NCBI GenBank assembly: GCA_028872475.1
Contig: JAQYMQ010000021.1
Span: 62,001 to 126,000 of the forward strand
Length of the DNA stretch: 64,000 bases
Source: Eubacteriales bacterium
GTDB taxonomy: Bacteria > Bacillota > Clostridia > Peptostreptococcales > Anaerovoracaceae
Direction of reading: 5' to 3'
Below are positions 29,951 through 39,502 of this stretch, piece by piece (the first letter of the stretch is position 1; each line of letters opens with the position of its first letter). The translations under genes were made by a program, and so were the position numbers. The notes beneath the pieces are model-generated. The model made no database searches. It had not been told where the DNA came from and saw nothing but the letters and a program-made list of their open reading frames with translations.

Positions 29951-30938
29951 ATTAAAATATTTGGACGCATATTTACCTTGGTTATTTATTCTTTTAGGCT
30001 TTGATATGTTCACTGTAATCTTGCTTTGGCTTTCAGATATAAGAATATTTCAGGCACTTTCAGTCCTTTTGATTTTAACCACGATAGTATTATTTTTAAT
30101 CTTATCAACTGTACTTGTAGGAAAAGAAATAAAAAAGATAAATGGATATAAGGTATTTTTATCTTATCCTGAAAAAAACACTGAACTTGAATTGTTGCGA
30201 CTATGCAGTGAATCGGAAAAAGAATGTATTACGGAAATGGCATCTGCTTTTTATGAAAAGGAGATGGATATAGAAAGGGGAAAATCTTTATTATCAGAAT
30301 ATGAAGAATATGTTGAGATGTGGGCTCATGAAATTAAATTGCCTCTTTCTCTTCTTTCTCTTGTTTTGGATAATCAAAATGAGAACTTACCTAAAGATGT
30401 TGCTTTTAAATTAGATTATGTAAGAAATCAAATTCAAAGCAATGTATCTCAGATTTTATTTTATCACAGAATAAAAAGTGATAAAAAAGATTTCCTATTT
30501 GAAGATGTTGATCTACAAGAAAGTATATGCGATGTTTTAGAGAGCTTTAAACCCTTATTGGAAGAAAAGAATTTTAAAGTTGAATTAAATTGCATTCACG
30601 GAATATCTTATACAGATCGTCGTAGCTTTGAATTTATCATTTCTCAACTCATTTCTAATGCAGCAAAATATAGCACAGAAAATCCTGAACTAAATATTTC
30701 AACGAAAAAATGTGATGAAAAGAATGTTATTGTTATTAGAGATAATGGATGTGGAGTTAAGGCTTGCGACTTGCCTCATTTATTTGAAAAAGGATTTACG
30801 GGAGATTCCGGGAATACAAGGAAGAAATCAACAGGAATGGGATTATATCTTGTAAAACAGTTAGCGGATGCTTTAAAAATAGATATTGAAGTAAGAAGCG
30901 ACTGGACAAAAGGTTTTGAGATTAATCTTTATCTTTAG
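29940..30938 (+). CDS. Intramembrane-sensing histidine kinase, BceS-like
   Basis: Two closely spaced N-terminal TM helices, MWAHEIKLPLSLLSL H-box, QLISNAAKYS, GMGLYLVKQLA. Confidence 0.88.
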   Translation: MKNKLKYLDAYLPWLFILLGFDMFTVILLWLSDIRIFQALSVLLILTTIVLFLILSTVLVGKEIKKINGYKVFLSYPEKNTELELLRLCSESEKECITEMASAFYEKEMDIERGKSLLSEYEEYVEMWAHEIKLPLSLLSLVLDNQNENLPKDVAFKLDYVRNQIQSNVSQILFYHRIKSDKKDFLFEDVDLQESICDVLESFKPLLEEKNFKVELNCIHGISYTDRRSFEFIISQLISNAAKYSTENPELNISTKKCDEKNVIVIRDNGCGVKACDLPHLFEKGFTGDSGNTRKKSTGMGLYLVKQLADALKIDIEVRSDWTKGFEINLYL

Positions 30939-30969
30939 AATTTTTTAAATAAAAAATAGGAGATAAAGA

Positions 30970-31875
30970 TTATCTCTCCATCTCCTTACCCATATAAATT
31001 CCATAGTTCTTTCGTATTTGATAAAGCTCGTCCATAGTGGATTTTGAGGAAGAATACTCTTGCATAAGGGTATTCTTTTTTGTTTGTAATTTATCAAGTT
31101 TATCTAAAATATCCCTTGAATTTGGGAGTTTGGAATAGGATTTTTTAAGCTCTGAAATGGCATTTTCATATAGGGTAATTTGAGCTTTGTATTCTTCAAA
31201 AAAAGCTTTATCAGATGGAGCAGTATTATATTCTTTGTAGTACTGCCTGTATTTTTTAACAGTGTGAACTTGCTCCATAATTATAGAAAGCTCCTGCATT
31301 TCCTTATCAATAGTCTTGATTTTATCCTGTAAATTTTGCCTTTCATCAGCTGCTTTTTGTATGTACTCATCAAGTTGCTTAACGGATTTGATACCTTGTT
31401 CTCTGAGGAAGATAACAGACTCAGCCATTGTATTAAGGTTATGTTTGGTTGCCCAATATTCATAGCCTTTGCTTTCTTTTACTTTCATATTGGTGTTCAT
31501 ATCAATCACATTGCCGATGCGTTTTTTGATAGCAGGGGTTTTAATAGATACTCTTTCTGCAATGCGTTCTTTTAATCTTTCTTCGGTGTAATCTTCTCCG
31601 ATAGTTTTAGCCTTTGTAAATCTCGCCTTATCTTTTGGTTTAAAAGCAATGTGCTTAGCATATTTGATTTCATAGCCGAGATCCGCCATCTTCTTTAGAA
31701 ATTCGTCCCAATCCTTAGCCTGTTTTATCATTCTGTCAATATCAAATTGAAGCCTGCTCTTCCATGAAGTGCCACGCTTTGCCAGCTCGTTTTCGTACCA
31801 AGACTTACCGTTAGTCTTGTACTTTTTCTTATAGCTTGCGTAAAACTCATCAATGACGGATAGGTTATTTTCTTT
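30970..31875 (-). pseudogene. C-terminal fragment of a conjugative relaxase/mobilization nuclease
   Basis: Same frame continues upstream of the listed ATG (KENNLSVIDEFYASYKKKYKTNGKSWYENELAKRGTSWKSRLQFDIDRMIKQAKDWDEFLKKMADLGYEIKY...) to a TGA near 31878; no N-terminal nuclease domain. Confidence 0.7.
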
Positions 31876-32023
31876 TCATAATGGAATATTATAAATGCAT
31901 CATTAATATTGTTTGATTGTTTTTTATGTGAAATATTTATTTTATGTAGTAGTTTTTTTATCTTTTGCGAATAAAATTTTTCGTAAGTTAGAATGACTTT
32001 TATAATGTTGTTTATAATATTCT

Positions 32024-33007
32024 TTATTCTTCTTCATTATGTGACGGATTAGTTGTCTTCGTATCGTTTTGTAGATTAGAGAAAAACAGCATAATTGAAC
32101 CAATTGTGATAATTACAAGTCCGAAGATATTGGTTAGTGATATCACTTCTCTTAATATTACAAATGCAATTATTGGAGATAGTACCGGTTTTAACAAAAA
32201 TATTAGTGATGATAGCGTTACACCTACATTTTCAATTGCAATATGGTAGGATGCAAAGCCGATTCCGGTTACACCTATTGCAATAAATAGCAATAACGGC
32301 AAGTTGCCAGCAGTTATTCCGTCAAAGATGGGGACGTTTGCCCAGATATCTAAGCCGATTGATTTCATAAAGTTTGCTACAAGAGGGGTGTTTGTAAGGG
32401 ATATTACTAGTAGTAATTCAGTAGCTCCAGCAAAGAATGCTAGGCAAGTTGCTACTGTGCCACCTGTCGTTTGTGGTTCTGTATAATGTTTGGATAAAAC
32501 TATATAAAGAGCGAAAGTAAAAGAAGATAATAGACTTAAGCTTATCCCCAGCATTTCGCCAGCTATTGATAATGGATTAACAATTACAAGAATTCCAATA
32601 AAGGCTACTAATAGAGAAAGTTTTGTAGTTGTCTTTATTGGCTCTTTTAATATTAGCTTTGCGAGCAGTATCGAAAAGAAAGTGTTGCAAGATAATAGAA
32701 TTGCCACTTTATATGCAGGTAAAAATAGAATGCTTGTTGTAAATAATGACATACTTATAATTACGCAAATAAAACCCAACAGAAAAAAATGCCGATAATC
32801 AGCTGAAGTCAGTTTATATCGGGATTTTTTTAATTGTCCTAAAGCAAATGGTAGTAAGATGGTTCCGCCTATTAAAAATCTATAAAGATTAAGTTGTATA
32901 GGGTTTATAGAGCCATTGAGAAGTTTGATGCTTACTTCCATAGAGCTGAATAAGATTGTAGCTAAAATTATTGTTGCGAAGCCTGTTTGTCTTGATTTTG
33001 CATTCAT
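32024..33007 (-). CDS. EamA/DMT family transporter
   Basis: 10 TM, two EamA repeats (SSMEVSIKLLNGSINPIQLNLYRFLIGG; GIGFASYHIAIENVGVTLSSLIFLLKPVLSPIIAF). Confidence 0.9.
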   Translation of the reverse strand: MNAKSRQTGFATIILATILFSSMEVSIKLLNGSINPIQLNLYRFLIGGTILLPFALGQLKKSRYKLTSADYRHFFLLGFICVIISMSLFTTSILFLPAYKVAILLSCNTFFSILLAKLILKEPIKTTTKLSLLVAFIGILVIVNPLSIAGEMLGISLSLLSSFTFALYIVLSKHYTEPQTTGGTVATCLAFFAGATELLLVISLTNTPLVANFMKSIGLDIWANVPIFDGITAGNLPLLLFIAIGVTGIGFASYHIAIENVGVTLSSLIFLLKPVLSPIIAFVILREVISLTNIFGLVIITIGSIMLFFSNLQNDTKTTNPSHNEEE

Positions 33008-33013
33008 TGTTCT

Positions 33014-33880
33014 TTATTTTTTATCTCTCAGATACTTAATTACGCTTGATGCGGCTTTTGCACCTTGATATACAGCAGCATAAACTTGAAGAACTTTGCT
33101 ACTTCCGTCGCCTGCTGCATATAGACCAGGTAAGTTTGTTGCCATATCTTCATTTACTACGATTTTATTGTTTTCAATTATAGCGCCAACCTTTCTAGCG
33201 ATTTCTGAACTTCCTGCAGCGCCTAGTGCAACGAATACGCCTTCTACATCTAGTTTAGTGTCGTCGTTAAATAAAACGCCTTCGACATGCTCGCTTCCTA
33301 ATATTTCAGAAATTTCTCTTGTATCTATAAGTAAACCGTCAGGACATTTGTCAGGTGCCAGTTTGCCGTCTGTTAAAAGCGTTACTGAGCCAACGATTGG
33401 CAATAACTCCTGAGCTTCGTGAATTGCATAGTCGCTGTTACCTAGAACGGCTACATTTTTTTGCCTGTAAAAGAATCCGTCACATACAGCGCAGTAGCTG
33501 ACGCCTAAACCTTCTAATGCCTTAAGGTTTTTAATTTTGGAGGAAACTCTTGAGCTACCCATCGCCATTATAACGGCGGCAGCTTCATATTTGTTTTTAT
33601 CAGTTGTTATTTCATAATTTCCAGTATACATAATTGAAAAAACTTCTTCTTCAATAAATTTTACGCCAAGAGCTTTAGCTTGCTCAATACCTCTATCATG
33701 CAATTCTTTGCCGGATAGACTAGGATAAACTCCATAGTAATTATCAATTTGGTGAGCTTTTTCCAGTGCCCCATATCCCTTGTGAATAATAGTAGTATCT
33801 ATGCCAGCTCTCTGTGTATATAGTGCTGCAGAGATGGCTGCAGGTCCGCTTCCTAATATAATTAAATTGTTCATTTTCAA
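33014..33880 (-). CDS. Thioredoxin-reductase-like FAD/NAD(P) oxidoreductase
   Basis: ILGSGPAAISAALYTQRAG, redox motif CAVCDGFFYRQKNVAVLG, GLYAAGDGSS. Confidence 0.88.
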   Translation of the reverse strand: MKMNNLIILGSGPAAISAALYTQRAGIDTTIIHKGYGALEKAHQIDNYYGVYPSLSGKELHDRGIEQAKALGVKFIEEEVFSIMYTGNYEITTDKNKYEAAAVIMAMGSSRVSSKIKNLKALEGLGVSYCAVCDGFFYRQKNVAVLGNSDYAIHEAQELLPIVGSVTLLTDGKLAPDKCPDGLLIDTREISEILGSEHVEGVLFNDDTKLDVEGVFVALGAAGSSEIARKVGAIIENNKIVVNEDMATNLPGLYAAGDGSSKVLQVYAAVYQGAKAASSVIKYLRDKK

Positions 33881-34023
33881 ATCCTTTCACATCTATTGTA
33901 GATGATTTTGTATTTAATACCTCATCTGATATTAGATTATATACCCATAATGATATAAAGTAAAAGGATAATTGTGATATAATATTTTTTTGGAAAGTTC
34001 AAGGGGTTTGAGGGTATGACACA

Positions 34024-34437
34024 GTGAGAAGTGATAGACATTTATTGAAGAAAAATCATATAAAAATAGAGTGGGAAATTGCTTTTAAAAAGTTGTTTAT
34101 TGTTCTTTTAGTCCCTTTTTCTATTGTTACGATTATAAACATCCACGACGGGGATGTGAAGGAAAAGAAGATAGATAATGACTGGACTTACAGCGGTAAA
34201 ATCCAGAAAAACAAATTCGTTGACGAAGGAGTGCTGGACATAAAAGATATAGGTCAATATAAGGGAACGTTTGAAGATGGGAAATTTTCAGGTAAGGGCG
34301 TTTTTCAATCGAAACAGGGCTGGTCTTTTGAGGGCATTTTTAAAGATGGCGAAACAGTAAAAGCTCAAAAGATAAGGCTAAAAAATGGTGATGTTTGGAC
34401 AAAGCAAGATGGCAAATGGAGCAAGTTAAAGAAATGA
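34024..34437 (+). CDS. Membrane-anchored MORN-repeat protein (GTG start)
   Basis: One N-terminal TM; YKGTFEDGKFSGKGVFQSKQGWSFEGIFKDGETVKA. Confidence 0.7.
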   Translation: MRSDRHLLKKNHIKIEWEIAFKKLFIVLLVPFSIVTIINIHDGDVKEKKIDNDWTYSGKIQKNKFVDEGVLDIKDIGQYKGTFEDGKFSGKGVFQSKQGWSFEGIFKDGETVKAQKIRLKNGDVWTKQDGKWSKLKK

Positions 34438-36215
34438 GGATTAAGGGTTTAGATAGAACTAGAAATTTAGCGATGACATTAGTGTTGCTTTACCATTTGT
34501 TTGGAACATTTTGTCCTGGAGGATTTATAGGAGTTAATGTTCTTTTTGTATTGTCAGGATTTTTGATTACTTACCATTTAATTCCTGAAAGTATTACAAA
34601 AGATGGTATTGATTTAAAGAAATTTTATAATAAGAGGTTTAATAGAATAGTGCCTGCAGTACTTCTTATGGTAGTGCTTGGACTTGTTTTATTAGTTTTT
34701 ATGAACAGTGACTATAGGGTGGATATAATGCGCCAGCTTACGGGAACATTATCGTTTTCGACAAACTGGTATGAGATAGCGAGTGGCTCCGGCTATGAAT
34801 CACAATTTATCAAACACATATTTTTGCATACATGGTCGCTTGGTATAGAAATACACTTTTATATTGTATGGCCACTTGTTTTAGTTTTCTTGAAGAAGAA
34901 AATAGCTGATAAAACAGTTAATGTTAAAATTAAAATGGGCAAGCTTATAAGACGAATTTCTCTATTTTTTGCATTTGTAGCCTATGCGTTTTATCTTTTA
35001 GGTGGAATTTGGAGTTTATATAGCACATCGTTTATGTATTTTTCTGAATTAACGAGACTGCTATCATTTTTTGTGGGAACATTTGTAGCAGGATTGGTTT
35101 ATTCTAAAAAAAGGATAAAGATTCCCGATTATATACGTCCAGTATGTTTCTTGGCGTTAATAGTAATTTCATTCATTTTTTCGTATAGTGATAAATCGAT
35201 ATATTTGATAATTTTCTTATTAGTAGATATAATTTCAGCTATTATTATTCTTTCGTATTATTTTGGAAGGACTAGAGACGAAAGTTTATTTGCTAAGAGA
35301 TTATCTGTATGGACTTACCCAATATATTTATTCCACTGGCCGATATGGGTTTTTGCAGATTCCATAATTGAAGGAAACATCAAATATTTAGTTGTTTTGA
35401 TGGGGACTGCAATAATGGTATCATTCAATCAAATTGTTTGGGAGCCATTTTTTAAAGGAAAAGAAATTGTTAAGATTAAAAAGAAAGTAAGTGCAAATTT
35501 ATCTGGGGCTATTAAGTTTACAGTGTTCATTGGTATAATATGTGTAGGTGCGGTGTTACAAGTAAATGCGCCTGATATGATTAAGTTAGAAAAGGACATC
35601 TGGAAACAAGGGTTAGTTGCTAATGTTAGTGCAATGGAAGATGAAAAGAAGGAAGTTGATTTTCAAGCTGGAACAAATAGTAGTTCATATGTAGATTTGA
35701 AAGCTGACAATTCAATCTCTGTTATTGGAGATAGTACTATGCTTGCGATGACGGGATATATTCCAAAACATGTTCCAAATACAGTTGTTAATGCACAGAA
35801 GAATAGACCGTTTTTCAAAGCAAAGGAAATAATACCAAGTTTAGAAAAAGAAGGGCGATTAGGTAAAACTATAGTTACTTCTATGGGTGTGAATGATGCA
35901 AATTATTCTGGGGAAAAGGCTGTAAGAGAGGTTATAGAAAGTGTTCCTTATGGGAAAAGATTGATTATTGTAATTCCTCATAATGCGAAAAATCCAGATT
36001 CAATGTTAGTTAAGGCTATGTATAATGTAGCTCCGCAGTACAATTATGTTACAATTATGGACTGGAATGCACATTCAAAAAAACATCCCGAACTATATAA
36101 AGGGTCAGACGGCGTGCACTTCTTTGATAAGTATGACGCATATAAAGAATATACGATGATGCTGATGGATATTCATAAGAAAGCTTTAGCTAAATCAGCG
36201 AGAGAGAAGAAATAA
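34434..36215 (+). CDS. OatA-like O-acyltransferase (acyltransferase 3 + SGNH-like C-terminus)
   Basis: MRIKGLDRTRNLAMTLVLLYHLFG, LFVLSGFLITYHL, HTWSLGIEIHFYIVWPL; C-terminal SVIGDSTMLAM ... DWNAHSKKHPELYKGSDGVHF. Confidence 0.9.
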   Translation: MRIKGLDRTRNLAMTLVLLYHLFGTFCPGGFIGVNVLFVLSGFLITYHLIPESITKDGIDLKKFYNKRFNRIVPAVLLMVVLGLVLLVFMNSDYRVDIMRQLTGTLSFSTNWYEIASGSGYESQFIKHIFLHTWSLGIEIHFYIVWPLVLVFLKKKIADKTVNVKIKMGKLIRRISLFFAFVAYAFYLLGGIWSLYSTSFMYFSELTRLLSFFVGTFVAGLVYSKKRIKIPDYIRPVCFLALIVISFIFSYSDKSIYLIIFLLVDIISAIIILSYYFGRTRDESLFAKRLSVWTYPIYLFHWPIWVFADSIIEGNIKYLVVLMGTAIMVSFNQIVWEPFFKGKEIVKIKKKVSANLSGAIKFTVFIGIICVGAVLQVNAPDMIKLEKDIWKQGLVANVSAMEDEKKEVDFQAGTNSSSYVDLKADNSISVIGDSTMLAMTGYIPKHVPNTVVNAQKNRPFFKAKEIIPSLEKEGRLGKTIVTSMGVNDANYSGEKAVREVIESVPYGKRLIIVIPHNAKNPDSMLVKAMYNVAPQYNYVTIMDWNAHSKKHPELYKGSDGVHFFDKYDAYKEYTMMLMDIHKKALAKSAREKK

Positions 36216-36257
36216 TAATATAGAAAAGCAATAATATAGAAAAGGAAAAGGTTCAAC

Positions 36258-37898
36258 ATGAAAAAGGTAGTAGATAAGATTTTTAATAATGTAAGCTTAA
36301 CGCCGGAAGATTTAGAAAAAAGATATCCATCAAGAAATTTACCTGAGGGAGCTTTTGTGACTAGATTGGGACCAAGCCCTACAGGCTTTATTCATATGGG
36401 CAATCTATATGGTGCTTTTGTAGACGAAAGATTGGCGCATCAAAGTGGCGGTAAATTTTATTTACGTATAGAAGATACGGATGATAAAAGGCTTGTAGAG
36501 GGCGCTGTTGAGCAGATTATCGAAGGTCTTAAATATTTTGGCGTAGAATTTGATGAAGGTGCTCTTGCAGAGGGGGAGATGGGCGACTATGGTCCATATA
36601 CTCAGAGTGAAAGAGTAGATATTTATCATGTGTATGCAAAGAAATTGATGGAAGAAGGTAAGGCATATCCTTGTTTCTTAACTGAAGAAGAGATTGCAGA
36701 AATTAGACAAAATCAAGAAAATAGCAAGGCGACACCAGGTATCTATGGGGATTATTCTAAGTATAGGAATGCGGGTGAAGATACAATTTTAGAGTTGATT
36801 GAAAGTGGTCAACCTTATGTAGTGAGACTTAAATCAGATGGTGTAGAAGGTGAAAATGCTAAATATATCTCTGTACAAGACGGTATAAGGGGTGAACTTT
36901 CAATTCCTGAAAATTTTCATGATACAGTTATATTGAAAACTAATGGCGTGCCTACATATCACTTTGCGCATGTTGTTGACGATCACTTAATGAGAACGAC
37001 TCACGTAGTAAGAGGTGAAGAGTGGCTTTCTACATTGCCTATACATATTGAATTATTCGAAAAGTTAGGCTTTGAAATTCCGATGTATTGTCATACAGCG
37101 CAGCTTATGAAAATTGACGAGACCGGCAACAAGAGAAAACTTTCAAAGAGAAAAGACCCTGAGTTATCTCTTGGTTATTACACAGAACAGGGATACCATC
37201 CGTTGACAATAAGGGAATATCTATTGACAATACTTAACTCTAACTTTGAAGAGTGGAGAATTGCAAATCCGGATGCTGATGCAAATGATTTTGCGTTTAC
37301 AATGGCAAAGATGTCAACTTCAGGTGCACTGTTTGATATGAATAAGCTAGACGATGTTTCTAAAGATGTGTTGTTAAAGCTAAATGCTAAAGAGCTGTAT
37401 GACTTCCTTGTAGACTGGTCTAAACAATACGATGAAAGCTTTTATAAATTAATCGTGGGTAGAGAAGATTATTTATTAAAAATCTTGGACTTGGGTAGAG
37501 ATGGTAATAAGCCAAGAAAAGACTTGGTTTATGCAAAGCAGATTGTGAAATTTATCAGTTATTTCTTTGAAGAAAGGTTTGTTATTGAAGATGAATTGCC
37601 TGCTGAAGTTGTTGAAGATAAAAAGGTAATTCTAGAAAAATATTTAGCTTCATACAATCATTCTGACAATCAAGAAACTTGGTTTAATAAGATTAGAGAA
37701 ATAGCTGATGAGCTTGGCTATGCTCTTAGACCTAAGGATTATAAGAAGAATCCAAATCAATTTAAAGGACATGTCGGTCATGTAAGTACAGTTGTTAGAT
37801 TGGCTGTAATGGGCAGAACAAATTCTCCTGATATCTGGGAAATTCAACAGATTTTGGGTGAAGAAATAACGAGAAAAAGACTGGAAAAGTTTGCGTAA
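36258..37898 (+). CDS. gltX: Glutamyl-tRNA synthetase
   Basis: RLGPSPTGFIHMGNLYGAF, LRIEDTDDKR, KRKLSKRKDPE. Confidence 0.95.
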   Translation: MKKVVDKIFNNVSLTPEDLEKRYPSRNLPEGAFVTRLGPSPTGFIHMGNLYGAFVDERLAHQSGGKFYLRIEDTDDKRLVEGAVEQIIEGLKYFGVEFDEGALAEGEMGDYGPYTQSERVDIYHVYAKKLMEEGKAYPCFLTEEEIAEIRQNQENSKATPGIYGDYSKYRNAGEDTILELIESGQPYVVRLKSDGVEGENAKYISVQDGIRGELSIPENFHDTVILKTNGVPTYHFAHVVDDHLMRTTHVVRGEEWLSTLPIHIELFEKLGFEIPMYCHTAQLMKIDETGNKRKLSKRKDPELSLGYYTEQGYHPLTIREYLLTILNSNFEEWRIANPDADANDFAFTMAKMSTSGALFDMNKLDDVSKDVLLKLNAKELYDFLVDWSKQYDESFYKLIVGREDYLLKILDLGRDGNKPRKDLVYAKQIVKFISYFFEERFVIEDELPAEVVEDKKVILEKYLASYNHSDNQETWFNKIREIADELGYALRPKDYKKNPNQFKGHVGHVSTVVRLAVMGRTNSPDIWEIQQILGEEITRKRLEKFA

Positions 37899-38111
37899 TA
37901 TTTAAATAACTAATGCTCGATTATTTTTAATATAGAAAATAATAATACAGTTTAATTTATTATTGTATTTATTTATCGTTTGTCATATAATGCAAAAGTA
38001 TTTTAAGGAAGGTCTTTGTTGAGAGATCATAGAGTGCTTAAAACATTAACGATGTTAAATAATTACTTAATGTATTTGCTTTAAGTAGCGACATAATAAA
38101 AGGAGATTGAT

Positions 38112-39302
38112 ATGGAAAGACGAATTGGTACTGTAGTACGAGGCATGAGAGCACCTATTATTAGAGAAGGTGATAATTTAGAGAAGATGGTTACCGATGT
38201 TATATTAGGTGGTCAAGAAGCTGGGGAATATACAATAAACGATAGAGATATCATTGCAATGACAGAATCTATTGTAGCTAGAGTTCAGGGCAATTACGCA
38301 ACAGTTGATCAGGTTGCTGCTGATATTAAAAACAAATTTGGCGGTGAAGAAGTAGGTGTTATTTTCCCAATTTTAAGCAGAAACAGATTTGCAATTTGCT
38401 TGAGAGGTATTTCAAGAGGAGCAAAAAAAGTTATCTTGATGCTAAGCTATCCAAGTGATGAAGTTGGAAATCATCTACTTGATATTGATTTGTTAGATGA
38501 AAAGGGTGTAAATCCTTATTCAGACGTTCTTACTCAGGCAGAGTTTGAAGAAAAATTCGGAAAATCAAAGCATACTTTTACTGGCATGGACTATGTAAAT
38601 TATTACAAAGGCATTATCGAAGAAGAGGGTGCTGAAGCAGAAATTATATTAGCTAACAGCCCTAAGGCTATCGTAAAGTTTACGAAAAATGTGTTGGTTT
38701 GCGACATTCATACTAGAGAAAGAACAAAGAGATTAGTTAAGGCTGCAGGTGGTGAAAAAGTTTTCGGTATGGACGAGATTTTGACAACCAGCGTAGATGG
38801 AAGCGGTTTTAATACTAAATATGGTCTTTTAGGTTCAAACAAGGCTACAGAAGAAACTATTAAGCTTTTCCCTAATGATGCTACTGCTCTTGTTGAGAAA
38901 ATTCAGGCAAATATTAAAGAAGCTACAGGAAAAGATGTAGAAGTAATGGTTTACGGTGATGGTGCATTCAAAGATCCTGTAGGCAAGATTTGGGAACTTG
39001 CTGACCCTGTTGTTTCTCCTGGATATACTAAGGGTTTAGAAGGCACACCTAATGAAATTAAGTTGAAATATATTGCAGATAATGATTTTGCGCATCTTTC
39101 AGGCGATGAGTTAAAGGCTGCTGTAGAAGAATATATTAGAAATAAAGATGAAGACTTAGGCGATAGCATGGTTGCTCAGGGAACTACTCCAAGAAGATTG
39201 ACAGATTTAATCGGATCTTTATGTGACTTAACTTCAGGTTCTGGAGATAAGGGTACGCCTATAGTGTTTATTCAGGGGTATTTTGATAACTATACAAAAT
39301 AG
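38112..39302 (+). CDS. CofE-like gamma-glutamyl ligase (F420-0:glutamate ligase family)
   Basis: INDRDIIAMTESIVARVQGN, FPILSRNRFAICLRGISRGAKKVILMLSYPSDEVGN, LTTSVDGSGFNTKYGLLGSNKA. Confidence 0.78.
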   Translation: MERRIGTVVRGMRAPIIREGDNLEKMVTDVILGGQEAGEYTINDRDIIAMTESIVARVQGNYATVDQVAADIKNKFGGEEVGVIFPILSRNRFAICLRGISRGAKKVILMLSYPSDEVGNHLLDIDLLDEKGVNPYSDVLTQAEFEEKFGKSKHTFTGMDYVNYYKGIIEEEGAEAEIILANSPKAIVKFTKNVLVCDIHTRERTKRLVKAAGGEKVFGMDEILTTSVDGSGFNTKYGLLGSNKATEETIKLFPNDATALVEKIQANIKEATGKDVEVMVYGDGAFKDPVGKIWELADPVVSPGYTKGLEGTPNEIKLKYIADNDFAHLSGDELKAAVEEYIRNKDEDLGDSMVAQGTTPRRLTDLIGSLCDLTSGSGDKGTPIVFIQGYFDNYTK

Positions 39303-39390
39303 GCTAAGTTTTAAGGCTTCGTCCTTATAAAATTTACTAGATATACTTTTTAAAAATTAAATAATACAACATATAACTAAAAAATGTGAG

Positions 39391-39430
39391 AGCACGGTTA
39401 CACAATTATCTTGTAGCTGTGCTTTTTCTT
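39391..39430 (+). terminator. Intrinsic terminator
   Basis: AGCACGGTTACA / TGTAGCTGTGCT (12 pairs incl. wobbles) + TTTTTCTT. Confidence 0.8.
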
Positions 39431-39502
39431 AGAGATTTGTAACTTTCGGGCATTTATCAACGTAAGTATAGTATAATTAATTAGTTAAGGAGGAAGTTAA
39501 AT

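Noticed and set aside
31878-32020. attR-like copy of the rpsI 3' end (CTTCTCAGTTCTCAAAGAGATAA)
   Set aside because: No duplicate seen at the right edge of the island, so element boundaries remain unassigned.
37899-38111. Possible ncRNA in the gltX-cofE-like intergenic region
   Set aside because: AT-rich, no clear promoter-terminator pair or strong hairpin.
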